A stretch of 42,560 nucleotides of DNA from an uncultured Blautia sp. (GTDB lineage: Bacteria > Bacillota > Clostridia > Lachnospirales > Lachnospiraceae), in assembly GCA_902476765.1 (NCBI GenBank), contig CABSEJ010000009.1:1-42560 (forward strand). The letters run 5' to 3'. Position 1 is the first letter of the stretch. Each line of letters begins with the position of its first letter. This document shows positions 1-6,892 of the stretch, in pieces. The notes under the pieces were generated by a model, which was given only the letters and a program-made list of their open reading frames with translations, did no database searches and was not told where the DNA came from. Both the position numbers and the translations under genes were made by a program.

Positions 1-237
1 GGCTCTGGGCTTTATCTCGGTAACATCTGTTCCATTTAAATAGATGTGCCCGGCGCTTACGGTGTCAATGGTAGAAATGCAATTTAGCAGAGTGGTTTTT
101 CCGGAGCCGGAAGCTCCCATAATTCCTAAAAATTCACCGGCTTCCACGGAAAAACTAATATCCTTAATCGCCTTTGTGATATTGCCTTCATTTCCATAGT
201 ATTTCTGGATATGCTCCAATTTTAAAATAGGTGCCAT
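1..237 (-). CDS. Bce-type ABC transporter ATP-binding protein (N-terminal part)
   Basis: The first 79 residues of an ABC ATPase are visible; the rest lies beyond base 1. The Walker A motif GASGSGKTT sits at residues 41-49, preceded by the usual beta strands and an aromatic near the N-terminus (KYYGNEG). The ATG at 237 follows GGAGGAAG at a normal distance. The family energises export or detoxification of substrates. The sequence style (LEHIQKYYGN...TKAIKDISFSVEAGEF) and the sensor kinase/regulator pair just upstream point to the BceA/MacB-like group that removes antimicrobial peptides together with a large permease, expected just outside the window. The ATPase assignment is certain. The Bce assignment rests on context. 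Confidence 0.85.
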   Translation of the reverse strand, partial: MAPILKLEHIQKYYGNEGNITKAIKDISFSVEAGEFLGIMGASGSGKTTLLNCISTIDTVSAGHIYLNGTDVTEIKPRA

Positions 238-305
238 TTTTTCTTCCTCCCCCTGAGCATGTTGGAAACTTCCTTTTCAGTGTACATATCCTGTTCCTAG
301 AAAGT

Positions 306-360
306 ATTATAATGGGTATACATGAATTTTTGTATCATGTTTTCTTACACAGTTCTTACA
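306..360 (-). promoter_or_regulatory. Promoter of the ABC transporter with a response-regulator direct repeat
   Basis: Read on the minus strand, TATAAT at 311-306 is a perfect -10. It lies 17 bp from a poor -35 (TACAAA, 334-329). Directly upstream is the direct repeat TGTAAGAA-N3-TGTAAGAA (360-353 and 349-342), with an 11-bp period, one helical turn. OmpR-family regulators bind such tandem repeats and rescue weak -35 elements. A further inverted copy (GTAAGAA on the plus strand) is at 366-372. The inference is that the adjacent response regulator activates the transporter here. Confidence 0.6.
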
Positions 361-372
361 AAATCGTAAGAA

Positions 373-414
373 GTTTTTCTATAGGAAATTTCTTTGAATT
401 TCCTATAGAAAAAC
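373..414. other. Perfect 18-bp inverted repeat after the kinase gene
   Basis: GTTTTTCTATAGGAAATT (373-390) and its exact reverse complement (397-414) flank the 6-nt loop TCTTTG. A small hairpin GCCC-GGA-GGGC followed by TTGTTTTT on the minus strand lies at about 418-428. Together they probably end the regulator/kinase transcript before the separately regulated transporter promoter. The long stem lacks its own U-tract, so it could equally be an operator. Confidence 0.5.
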
Positions 415-456
415 AAGCCCTCCGGGCAGGATTCTTTTTCATTCCGCACCTGTTTG

Positions 457-1470
457 TCAGCCCTGCGCTCCGTTAATAAAATCATTGATAGGAAAGGACA
501 GAGAAAGGATAGTTCCTTTGCCTTGGGAATTGACAGATATTCCTATTCCAAGCTTATCGCAAAGACGCTTGCAAAGGTACAGGCCAATTCCGGTAGAACT
601 GTGAATCCTTCGTCCGTTTTGGCCGGTAAACCCTTTTTCAAATACACGAGGTAAATCGCTTTGCGGTATGCCTATGCCGTTGTCCTCCACAGACAAGATA
701 ATTTTGTCATTTTCCTTTACGGTAAAGAAATGTAAGGTTGGCCGGGCTCTGCGATATTTTACCCCGTTACTGATAATCTGGTCTAAAATAAAGCGTACCC
801 ACTTGTCATCCGTATAAACGCTGTGTTCCATAGGGTCTATTGTAATGGCCACATGGTTTTGCCGCAAAAGATATTTATTATCTGCAATGGCAGCATGTAC
901 TACATGACCAAGATTGATTTCACGGATAGAATAATCTTTTTCTGTATGTTCACTGCGGGCGTAATAAAGAGCCTGCTCCGTGAAGCGATTAACCTTTTCC
1001 AATTCTGCCATGAAATCCCTGGTAAAAGGGTAGCGGTTATTTTCACAAATCAGTTTCATAGCTGTAATAGGAGTCTTTATTTCATGTATCCATTGCTCAA
1101 TGTATTCTTTATATTCTTTTCGCTCCCTCTGTACCAGGCCTATCCGTTCCAGCATGGATTTTTCAGCCATTTTCATAATTTGATAGAATACCTGTTCCTC
1201 GGCTCTTTCCGGCACCTGCATGATTTCAGGCAGCAGATACCGTTCCTCTAATTGCCGGGCCATGTCCAGCAATTTATTGAGACGTCTTTTTCGTGTAAGA
1301 TAAAAAGACAGCAGACATATGGTGAGGACAAGCAGCCAGACAATCGAAATAAATAAAACGGTCTGTAGCTCATTTCCGCTTGCAATCAAAAAAAGAGCAA
1401 GTGCAGACATGCCCAGAAGATGGAGAAATATAACAGGCAGTTGATTTTTCAGGTATTGCTTACCATTCAT
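457..1470 (-). CDS. Intramembrane-sensing histidine kinase (BceS type)
   Basis: A 337-residue sensor kinase. Two hydrophobic segments (about residues 12-31 and 36-58) are joined by a very short loop and there is no extracellular sensor domain, the hallmark of intramembrane-sensing kinases that receive their signal from a Bce-type transporter. The phosphoacceptor is His129 in IHEIKTP, the N box has Asn235, the G1 box DNGIGIP is at 263-269 and the G2 box is around 292-297. The start ATG overlaps the regulator's TGA by 4 bp (ATGA), so the two are translationally coupled. Its likely partner is the ABC transporter at the left edge. Role: detection of cell-wall-active peptides, inferred from family and context. 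Confidence 0.88.
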   Translation of the reverse strand: MNGKQYLKNQLPVIFLHLLGMSALALFLIASGNELQTVLFISIVWLLVLTICLLSFYLTRKRRLNKLLDMARQLEERYLLPEIMQVPERAEEQVFYQIMKMAEKSMLERIGLVQRERKEYKEYIEQWIHEIKTPITAMKLICENNRYPFTRDFMAELEKVNRFTEQALYYARSEHTEKDYSIREINLGHVVHAAIADNKYLLRQNHVAITIDPMEHSVYTDDKWVRFILDQIISNGVKYRRARPTLHFFTVKENDKIILSVEDNGIGIPQSDLPRVFEKGFTGQNGRRIHSSTGIGLYLCKRLCDKLGIGISVNSQGKGTILSLSFPINDFINGAQG

Positions 1471-2135
1471 AATGTGTACCCCTGCCTGTGTTTTGTTTTA
1501 ATAAATTGATGCAAACCAATAGATGCCAGTTTTTCACGGATGCGGGCTATATTGACGCTTAGTGCGTTATCATCAACGTAAAGCCGGTTGTCCCAGAGAA
1601 AATCCACAATGTCACTGCGAGGGCATATTTTTCCGGCGTTTTTAAAGAGATAATATAGAATTTTTAATTCATTTTTGGTCAGGTCAGCTTTCTGTCCATG
1701 ATATTCTATTACGCTGCTTTCCAAGTGCAAATCCGCACCCTTCCATGTAAACACCTCCCCCTGTCCGGAAGGATAAGCCCGCCGCAACAATGCAGCAATT
1801 TTGGCAAGTAAAATAGCTGTATGATAGGGCTTTGTGATAAAGGCATCCCCACCTAACATGATACTGTTTAATTCGTCCATATCTGTGCTGCTGCTTGTAA
1901 CAAACACAATAGGCATATCAGAAAAGGTACGGATTTGTGAGCATATATCAAAACCGTTATTTCCCGGTAATTTTATATCCAGCAGAACCAGATGAGGTGA
2001 AAAAGCCTTTAGCTGTTGGATTGTCTTTGAAAAATCCGTGACTGCATCGACCTGATAGCCATTACCTGACAAAAGATTTTTTAACTGCTTTTGAATGGTA
2101 AAATCATCTTCAATAATTAGTATGCGCTGCTTCAT
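1467..2135 (-). CDS. OmpR-family response regulator (BceR type)
   Basis: A 222-residue response regulator: receiver domain at residues 1-115 with acidic pocket Asp10/Asp11, phosphoacceptor Asp53 (LLDIKLPG), Thr80 and Lys102 (TKPYH), then a winged-helix DNA-binding domain ending in GYTL. The ATG at 2135 is chosen over an upstream in-frame ATG at 2159 because AAGGAGG sits 7 bases before it. It is the first gene of a two-gene operon with the kinase, from a good promoter at about 2297. It probably binds the TGTAAGAA direct repeat in front of the transporter gene (inference from position). Confidence 0.9.
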   Translation of the reverse strand: MKQRILIIEDDFTIQKQLKNLLSGNGYQVDAVTDFSKTIQQLKAFSPHLVLLDIKLPGNNGFDICSQIRTFSDMPIVFVTSSSTDMDELNSIMLGGDAFITKPYHTAILLAKIAALLRRAYPSGQGEVFTWKGADLHLESSVIEYHGQKADLTKNELKILYYLFKNAGKICPRSDIVDFLWDNRLYVDDNALSVNIARIREKLASIGLHQFIKTKHRQGYTL

Positions 2136-2268
2136 AAAGAAACCTCCTTGAAACTTCAAATTGACTTATTAAACTGTACACTGAAGGTAAGACGTTCTCA
2201 GCAAAAGTCTTTCGCTTATCCATCATATATCCTCACATCATTTTGCAAAAAAGCTTATTTTCTTGTTT

Positions 2269-2297
2269 ATGATATATGTTCATTATTTTAGTGTCAA
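2269..2297 (-). promoter_or_regulatory. Sigma-A promoter of the regulator/kinase operon
   Basis: On the minus strand TTGACA (2297-2292) and TATCAT (2274-2269) are separated by exactly 17 bp, a near-consensus housekeeping promoter. It would give an untranslated leader of about 125 nt before the start at 2135. No further operator is evident in the leader. Confidence 0.7.
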
Positions 2298-2310
2298 CAA
2301 AAAATAAGTA

Positions 2311-2339
2311 TGGAAAAGCCCTCTGATTTTCCGTATAAT
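2311..2339 (+). promoter_or_regulatory. Probable promoter of nth
   Basis: TGGAAA (2311-2316) and a perfect TATAAT (2334-2339) are 17 bp apart, 44 bp before the start codon. The -35 matches consensus at four of six positions. It is divergent from the regulator promoter in the same gap. Confidence 0.55.
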
Positions 2340-2382
2340 AGGAAAAGAAAAATATAAAAACAAGATGAAAAAGGAGAATACC

Positions 2383-3018
2383 ATGACAAAAGAAGAGCTG
2401 GCCCTTGAGGTGATTGCACGTTTAAAAAAGGAATATCCGGAAGCAGGCTGTACCCTGGATTATGACGACGCTTGGAAGCTTTTGGTAAGCGTACGGCTGG
2501 CTGCCCAGTGTACTGATGCAAGGGTCAATGTGGTAGTAGAAGATTTATATGCCAAATATCCTGACGTGGACGCTCTGGCCGAAGCCCCCGTGGAAGATAT
2601 TGAGCGGATTGTCCGACCCTGTGGGCTTGGTAAAAGTAAGGCCCGGGATATAAGCGCCTGCATGAAGATTCTGAAGGACCAGTACCGGGGAAAAGTTCCG
2701 GAAGATTTCAATGCTCTTTTAAAGCTTCCCGGAGTAGGAAGAAAGAGTGCGAACCTAATCATGGGGGATGTATTCGGCAAGCCTGCTATTGTGACGGATA
2801 CCCACTGTATCCGCCTGGTAAACCGTATAGGATTGGTGGATAACATAAAAGAACAAAAAAAAGTGGAGATGGCTCTCTGGAAAATCATACCGCCAGAGGA
2901 AGGCAGCGATTTCTGCCACAGACTGGTATACCATGGAAGAGACGTCTGTACAGCCAGAACAACGCCTTACTGCGAAAAATGCTGTCTTCGTGATATTTGC
3001 GGGAAAAACGGGGTGTAA
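2383..3018 (+). CDS. nth: Endonuclease III
   Basis: A 211-residue DNA glycosylase/AP lyase that removes oxidised pyrimidines in base excision repair; the length equals that of the E. coli enzyme. The helix-hairpin-helix LPGVGRKSA spans 115-123 with catalytic Lys121, and the catalytic Asp is Asp139 (VTDTH). The C-terminal 4Fe-4S ligands are Cys189, Cys197, Cys200 and Cys206. The first spacing is seven residues where E. coli has six. The start at 2383 is chosen because AAGGAG lies 6 bases before it; an in-frame ATG at 2365 has no such site. It is transcribed alone, with the BirA-site hairpin downstream as its likely terminator. Confidence 0.96.
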   Translation: MTKEELALEVIARLKKEYPEAGCTLDYDDAWKLLVSVRLAAQCTDARVNVVVEDLYAKYPDVDALAEAPVEDIERIVRPCGLGKSKARDISACMKILKDQYRGKVPEDFNALLKLPGVGRKSANLIMGDVFGKPAIVTDTHCIRLVNRIGLVDNIKEQKKVEMALWKIIPPEEGSDFCHRLVYHGRDVCTARTTPYCEKCCLRDICGKNGV

Positions 3019-3123
3019 AAAAGTATACCCCGTCCAATTTTGCTGCGATTTAGTTTGCGGCTTATCCGTGATTTAATCCTTAAGCAGCAGGTATATCTTT
3101 GTCCGGTAGGTAATAAAAGTCAA

Positions 3124-3175
3124 GCAGGGATTGTAAACTTAATTGTCAATAATTGGTTTACAATCCCTGCTTTTT
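3124..3175 (+). terminator. Hairpin ending nth, built from the BirA site
   Basis: Perfect 15-bp arms (3124-3138 and 3156-3170) are followed by TTTTT, the form of an intrinsic terminator for nth. The inner part of both arms is the BirA recognition half-site, so one palindrome seems to serve both as upstream terminator and as downstream operator. Confidence 0.7.
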
Positions 3176-3185
3176 ATGCTATATT
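3131..3185 (+). promoter_or_regulatory. BirA operator overlapping the biotin operon promoter
   Basis: TTGTAAACT (3131-3139), 15 bp, then GGTTTACAA (3155-3163) matches the conserved BirA operator (half-sites TTGTAAACC and GGTTTACAA with a 14-16 bp spacer). The promoter TTTACA (3157-3162), 17 bp, TATATT (3180-3185) has an extended TG at 3177-3178, and its -35 lies inside the right half-site. Holo-BirA binding should therefore block RNA polymerase when biotin is plentiful. Confidence 0.85.
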
Positions 3186-3292
3186 AAAATGGCTGTCAGG
3201 ATAATCAGGTGAACGTGTAGCACATTACCCTCCTTAAAGAGGAGATTCCTTACGGATAAAACGAATATTTGTTACGAAACAGGAGTGAAAAA

Positions 3293-3847
3293 ATGAAAAC
3301 AGGAAAAACCAGAGACTTAATTTTATGCGCTTTATTTGTGGCACTCATTGCTGTAGGAGCATTTATCCGGATTCCGATTCCCGTTGTGCCCTTTACCTTG
3401 CAGCTGCTCTTTACTATGCTGGCCGGTCTTTTGATGGGAGGCAGATTAGGAGCTGCGGCTGTGGGAATTTACATAGTATTGGGACTTTTGGGACTGCCTA
3501 TCTTTGCAGAAGGCGGAGGACCTTATTATGTTTTAAAGCCCAGTTTCGGCTATATCATCGGCTTCGCCGTGGCTTCCTATGTTACGGGAGTGATTGCTAA
3601 TAAAGTACCTAAGCCCGGCTATAAGCGTCTGCTTGCTGCAAACTTTATCGGACTTGGCATTGTGTATGCCTTTGGTATGGTTTATTACTATTTGATGAGC
3701 AATTTTTATCTTGGTACGCCAATTGGCTTATGGCCTCTGTTTTTATACTGCTTTATCTTGGCTGTACCGGGGGATATTGCACTGTGTATCCTTGGAGCTA
3801 TACTGGGGAAACGATTGATTCCCGTTATAAAACAGAACAGGAGATGA
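3293..3847 (+). CDS. bioY: Biotin transporter substrate-binding component BioY
   Basis: A 184-residue membrane protein of the BioY family, the S component of ECF-type biotin importers. About six hydrophobic segments are visible, with the typical VGAFIRIPIPVVPFTLQ stretch near the start and GLPIFAEGGG after the third segment. The ATG at 3293 has AGGAGTG upstream and gives the family length; an in-frame TTG at 3269 has none. It is the first gene behind the BirA operator and is followed after 6 bp by bioB, so uptake and synthesis are co-regulated. It would work with shared EcfA/EcfT subunits encoded elsewhere. Confidence 0.93.
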   Translation: MKTGKTRDLILCALFVALIAVGAFIRIPIPVVPFTLQLLFTMLAGLLMGGRLGAAAVGIYIVLGLLGLPIFAEGGGPYYVLKPSFGYIIGFAVASYVTGVIANKVPKPGYKRLLAANFIGLGIVYAFGMVYYYLMSNFYLGTPIGLWPLFLYCFILAVPGDIALCILGAILGKRLIPVIKQNRR

Positions 3848-3853
3848 TAATAC

Positions 3854-4825
3854 ATGACAGGGTTAAAAGCATTAACAGAAAAAGTATTAAGGGGAGAGCA
3901 GATTACCAAAGAAGAGGCCATGTTTTTGTACCAGCAGCCTCTTACTCCATTGTGTGAAAGCGCCGATGAAATCCGGAGATATTTTTGCTCAAATCAATTT
4001 GACATCTGCACCATTATAAATGGAAAAAGCGGGCGCTGCTCTGAAAATTGTAAATTTTGTGCCCAGTCTGCTCACAATCATACGGGAGCAGCACAGTATC
4101 CCCTGCTTTCCGCAGAAGAAATTCTGGCTCAGGCAAAAATCAATCATGAGCAGGGAGTGCTTCGTTATTCTATCGTTACCTCCGGCAAACGTCTGTCTGA
4201 CGAAGAAATAGAAGAAATGTGCCAGGTAGTCCGCAGAATCCGAAAAGAAGTAGGAATTTCTGTCTGTGTTTCCTTTGGCCTTCTGAATGAACAGCAGTTT
4301 CGGAAATTAAAAGAAGCCGGAGTATCCAGGGTCCACAACAATCTGGAAACCTCCCGGCGAAATTTTCCAAATATCTGTACCACTCATACTTTTGAGGATA
4401 AGGTGCATGCAGTCCAGGCCGCCCAGGCAGCAGGACTTTCGGTTTGCAGCGGCGGAATCATGGGGCTTGGGGAAACAGTAGAAGACAGAATTGATATGGC
4501 TATGACTTTGCGTGAACTGGGTGTGAAAAGTGTTCCGGTCAATATGCTTAATCCAATTCCGGGCACCCCTTTGGAGAGTAATGAGAAATTAAAGGAAGAA
4601 GATATGCGGCGGATTGTGGCAGTTTATCGTTTTATTCTGCCGGATGCCTCTATCCGTCTGGCGGGAGGCAGAGGCCTGCTGGAAGATAAGGGAGAAAGCT
4701 GCTTTACCTCCGGCGCAAACGCTGCAATTTCCGGAGACATGCTGACAACCGCCGGAATTACCACCAAGACAGATATGGAAATGTTAAAAGAATTGGGATA
4801 CGAGGTGAAATTTTGCAATGAGTAA
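3854..4825 (+). CDS. bioB: Biotin synthase
   Basis: A 323-residue radical-SAM enzyme that inserts sulphur into dethiobiotin. The CxxxCxxC cluster motif is Cys62, Cys66 and Cys69 (RCSENCKFC), followed by the family signature AQSAHN. The later motifs YSIVTSG, SRVHNNLETS and GGIMGLGE that hold SAM and dethiobiotin are present, and the length is normal. An AGGAGATGAT site overlaps the end of bioY. Its stop overlaps the bioD start by 8 bp, which suggests translational coupling. Confidence 0.97.
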   Translation: MTGLKALTEKVLRGEQITKEEAMFLYQQPLTPLCESADEIRRYFCSNQFDICTIINGKSGRCSENCKFCAQSAHNHTGAAQYPLLSAEEILAQAKINHEQGVLRYSIVTSGKRLSDEEIEEMCQVVRRIRKEVGISVCVSFGLLNEQQFRKLKEAGVSRVHNNLETSRRNFPNICTTHTFEDKVHAVQAAQAAGLSVCSGGIMGLGETVEDRIDMAMTLRELGVKSVPVNMLNPIPGTPLESNEKLKEEDMRRIVAVYRFILPDASIRLAGGRGLLEDKGESCFTSGANAAISGDMLTTAGITTKTDMEMLKELGYEVKFCNE

Positions 4826-5501
4826 AAATTTATTTGTCACAGGAACAGGTACAGATATGGGAAAGACCTATGTAACAGGCCTGATTCTGAAAAAGCTTTG
4901 GGAAAACAAGAAAAATGCTGCTTATTATAAAGTGGCCATGAGCGGAAATGACCGCAGACCGGATGGCAGCCTGATTCCGGGAGACGCTTTGCATGTAAAG
5001 ACAGTTTCCGGTATCCAACAGCCTTTAGAAGAAATGTGTCCCTATATTTACGAAACCGCAGTTTCTCCTCATCTGGCCTCAAAAATAGAGGGGAATCCGG
5101 TTGAAATGGAAAAGGCTCTTCAGGCTTTTGACCATTTGCAGGAAAGATATGATTATATAACAGCAGAAGGGTCAGGAGGAATTCTTTGCCCTCTTCGTTT
5201 TGATGAACAGAAGATTCAATTGGAAGATTTTATCCAGGCCCGTGCCTTAAACTGTCTGATAATTGCCGATGCCGGACTGGGAACCATCAATTCCGTTGTG
5301 TTGACCGTAGAATATATGAAAGCCCGCCATATTCCGGTAAAAGGCATTATTTTCAATCATTTTGAGACTGGCAATACACTGCATGAAGATAATCTGTTTA
5401 TGTGCGAAACTATGACAGGATTAAAGGTCCTGGCTTGCGTGAAAGACGGGGACAGGGATTTGGAGATTCCTTTTGCAGTATTGGAATCCCTGTATAAATA
5501 A
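4818..5501 (+). CDS. bioD: Dethiobiotin synthetase
   Basis: A 227-residue ATP-dependent carboxylase that closes the ureido ring of 7,8-diaminopelargonate. The P-loop GTGTDMGKTYV is at residues 9-19, Lys38 (YYKVAMSG) is the usual substrate-binding lysine, and EGSGGILCPL matches the second nucleotide/substrate segment. The start ATG lies inside the end of bioB. bioA follows after an 18-bp gap that holds GGGAGG. Confidence 0.95.
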   Translation: MSKNLFVTGTGTDMGKTYVTGLILKKLWENKKNAAYYKVAMSGNDRRPDGSLIPGDALHVKTVSGIQQPLEEMCPYIYETAVSPHLASKIEGNPVEMEKALQAFDHLQERYDYITAEGSGGILCPLRFDEQKIQLEDFIQARALNCLIIADAGLGTINSVVLTVEYMKARHIPVKGIIFNHFETGNTLHEDNLFMCETMTGLKVLACVKDGDRDLEIPFAVLESLYK

Positions 5502-5519
5502 TTGGGAGGTGGAATAGGA

Positions 5520-6722
5520 ATGATTTGGTATCCTTACGAACAGATGAAAACAATGAAGTCTCCTTATAAGATTGTAGACGCCCAGGGTGTTTATCTCTAT
5601 ACCGAAGACCAGAAGCTGATTGATTCGGTTTCTTCCTGGTGGAGTGTTATCCACGGCTATAAGCATCCTGAGCTGAATAAAGCCATGGAAGAACAGATTG
5701 AAAAATTTTCCCACGTAATGCTGGGAGGCCTGACCCATGAGCCTGCCCAGAGGCTGTCCCAGAAACTGGAAAGCTGGCTTCCGGGAGATTTAGATTATTG
5801 TTTCTTTTCGGATTCCGGCAGCGTAGCAGTTGAAGTAGCTCTAAAGATGGCTCTGCAATATTATATGAACAAGGGAGAAACCCAACGAACAATGGTACTG
5901 TCCCTGGAACACGCCTACCATGGGGACACCTTTAAAACCATGGAGGTGGGAGATGACGAGGACTACCATTTTGTTTTGAACGCATATGGCGAGAGCCAGT
6001 ATGTGGTGCATATTCCCACGGAAATAGAAGCTTTGGAAAAAGCTTTTGCACAGTATCACCACCGTCTCAATTGTTTTCTGGTGGAGCCGCTGCTGCAGGG
6101 AGCCGGCGGTATGCGGATGTATGATATTTCCTTTTTAAAACGTGCCAGAGAGCTTTGCAGTCAGTATGGCGTGCTGCTTATTTTCGATGAAGTTGCAACT
6201 GGTTTTGGCCGTACGGGAAACCGCTTTGTGGCAGATTTGGTCCTGCCGGATATTCTGGTCCTTGGAAAGGCTCTGACCGGCGGATATATGGGCCATGCTG
6301 TAACTGTGGCCAACCACAAGGTATATCAGGGCTTTTATGATGACAATCCTACCCATGCCCTGATGCACGGCCCTACTTTTATGGGAAATGCATTAGCCTG
6401 CAGCGTTGCTCTGAAGTCCATAGAGCTGTTTGAGCAGCAGGACTATATGTCCAAAATCCGCAGAATCGAAGAGATAACCCGCCGTGAAATGGAGGGCTTT
6501 ACAGATTCACGAATCAAAGAGATTCGCATTATGGGAGGCTGTGTATGCATTGAGGTGTATCAGTCAGATACCTTAAAGGGATACCAGCAATTTGCCTACG
6601 AAAGAGGGGTATTCAGCCGCCCCTTCCTGAATTATCTGTACGCAATGGTGCCCTATGTAATAAAAGAGGAAGAGTTGGTAAAAGTTTTAAATACCATGAA
6701 AGAGTGGTTCTGTCAAAAGTAA
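5520..6722 (+). CDS. bioA: Adenosylmethionine-8-amino-7-oxononanoate aminotransferase
   Basis: A 400-residue class III PLP aminotransferase that converts KAPA to DAPA with SAM as amino donor. The N-terminal IWYPYEQM matches the BioA-specific start, SWWSVIHGY follows, DEVATGFGRTG is at 223-233 and the Schiff-base lysine is Lys250 (LGKALTGG). The ATG at 5520 is used; an in-frame TTG at 5502 precedes the GGGAGG site and is rejected. It is the last gene of bioYBDA. bioF and the pimelate genes are not present here, so KAPA must come from another locus or another organism. Confidence 0.96.
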   Translation: MIWYPYEQMKTMKSPYKIVDAQGVYLYTEDQKLIDSVSSWWSVIHGYKHPELNKAMEEQIEKFSHVMLGGLTHEPAQRLSQKLESWLPGDLDYCFFSDSGSVAVEVALKMALQYYMNKGETQRTMVLSLEHAYHGDTFKTMEVGDDEDYHFVLNAYGESQYVVHIPTEIEALEKAFAQYHHRLNCFLVEPLLQGAGGMRMYDISFLKRARELCSQYGVLLIFDEVATGFGRTGNRFVADLVLPDILVLGKALTGGYMGHAVTVANHKVYQGFYDDNPTHALMHGPTFMGNALACSVALKSIELFEQQDYMSKIRRIEEITRREMEGFTDSRIKEIRIMGGCVCIEVYQSDTLKGYQQFAYERGVFSRPFLNYLYAMVPYVIKEEELVKVLNTMKEWFCQK

Positions 6723-6740
6723 GGCTTTTACAAAATCTGC

Positions 6741-6802
6741 AAAAGCAAACCGTTTTATTTATTTTGATATTTATGAAAATAAATAGGACGGTTTGCTTTT
6801 TG
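6741..6802. terminator. Bidirectional terminator between bioA and the siroheme reductase
   Basis: AAGCAAACCGT (6743-6753) pairs with ACGGTTTGCTT (6788-6798) across an AT-rich loop with further pairing. The hairpin is flanked by AAAA on the left and TTTTT on the right, so it can stop transcripts from both converging genes. Confidence 0.75.
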
Positions 6803-6892
6803 CTATGGCACCGATTTTTTATAGTTTACTGTTTTGTATCTCCGCCGGGCCGGATTCTCTCTTGTTCTTTTCCACATTTTTACAGCATATCT

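Noticed and set aside
2365..2382. Upstream in-frame ATG of nth
   Set aside because: It lies in front of the AAGGAG site that serves the ATG at 2383, and the shorter protein has the family length.
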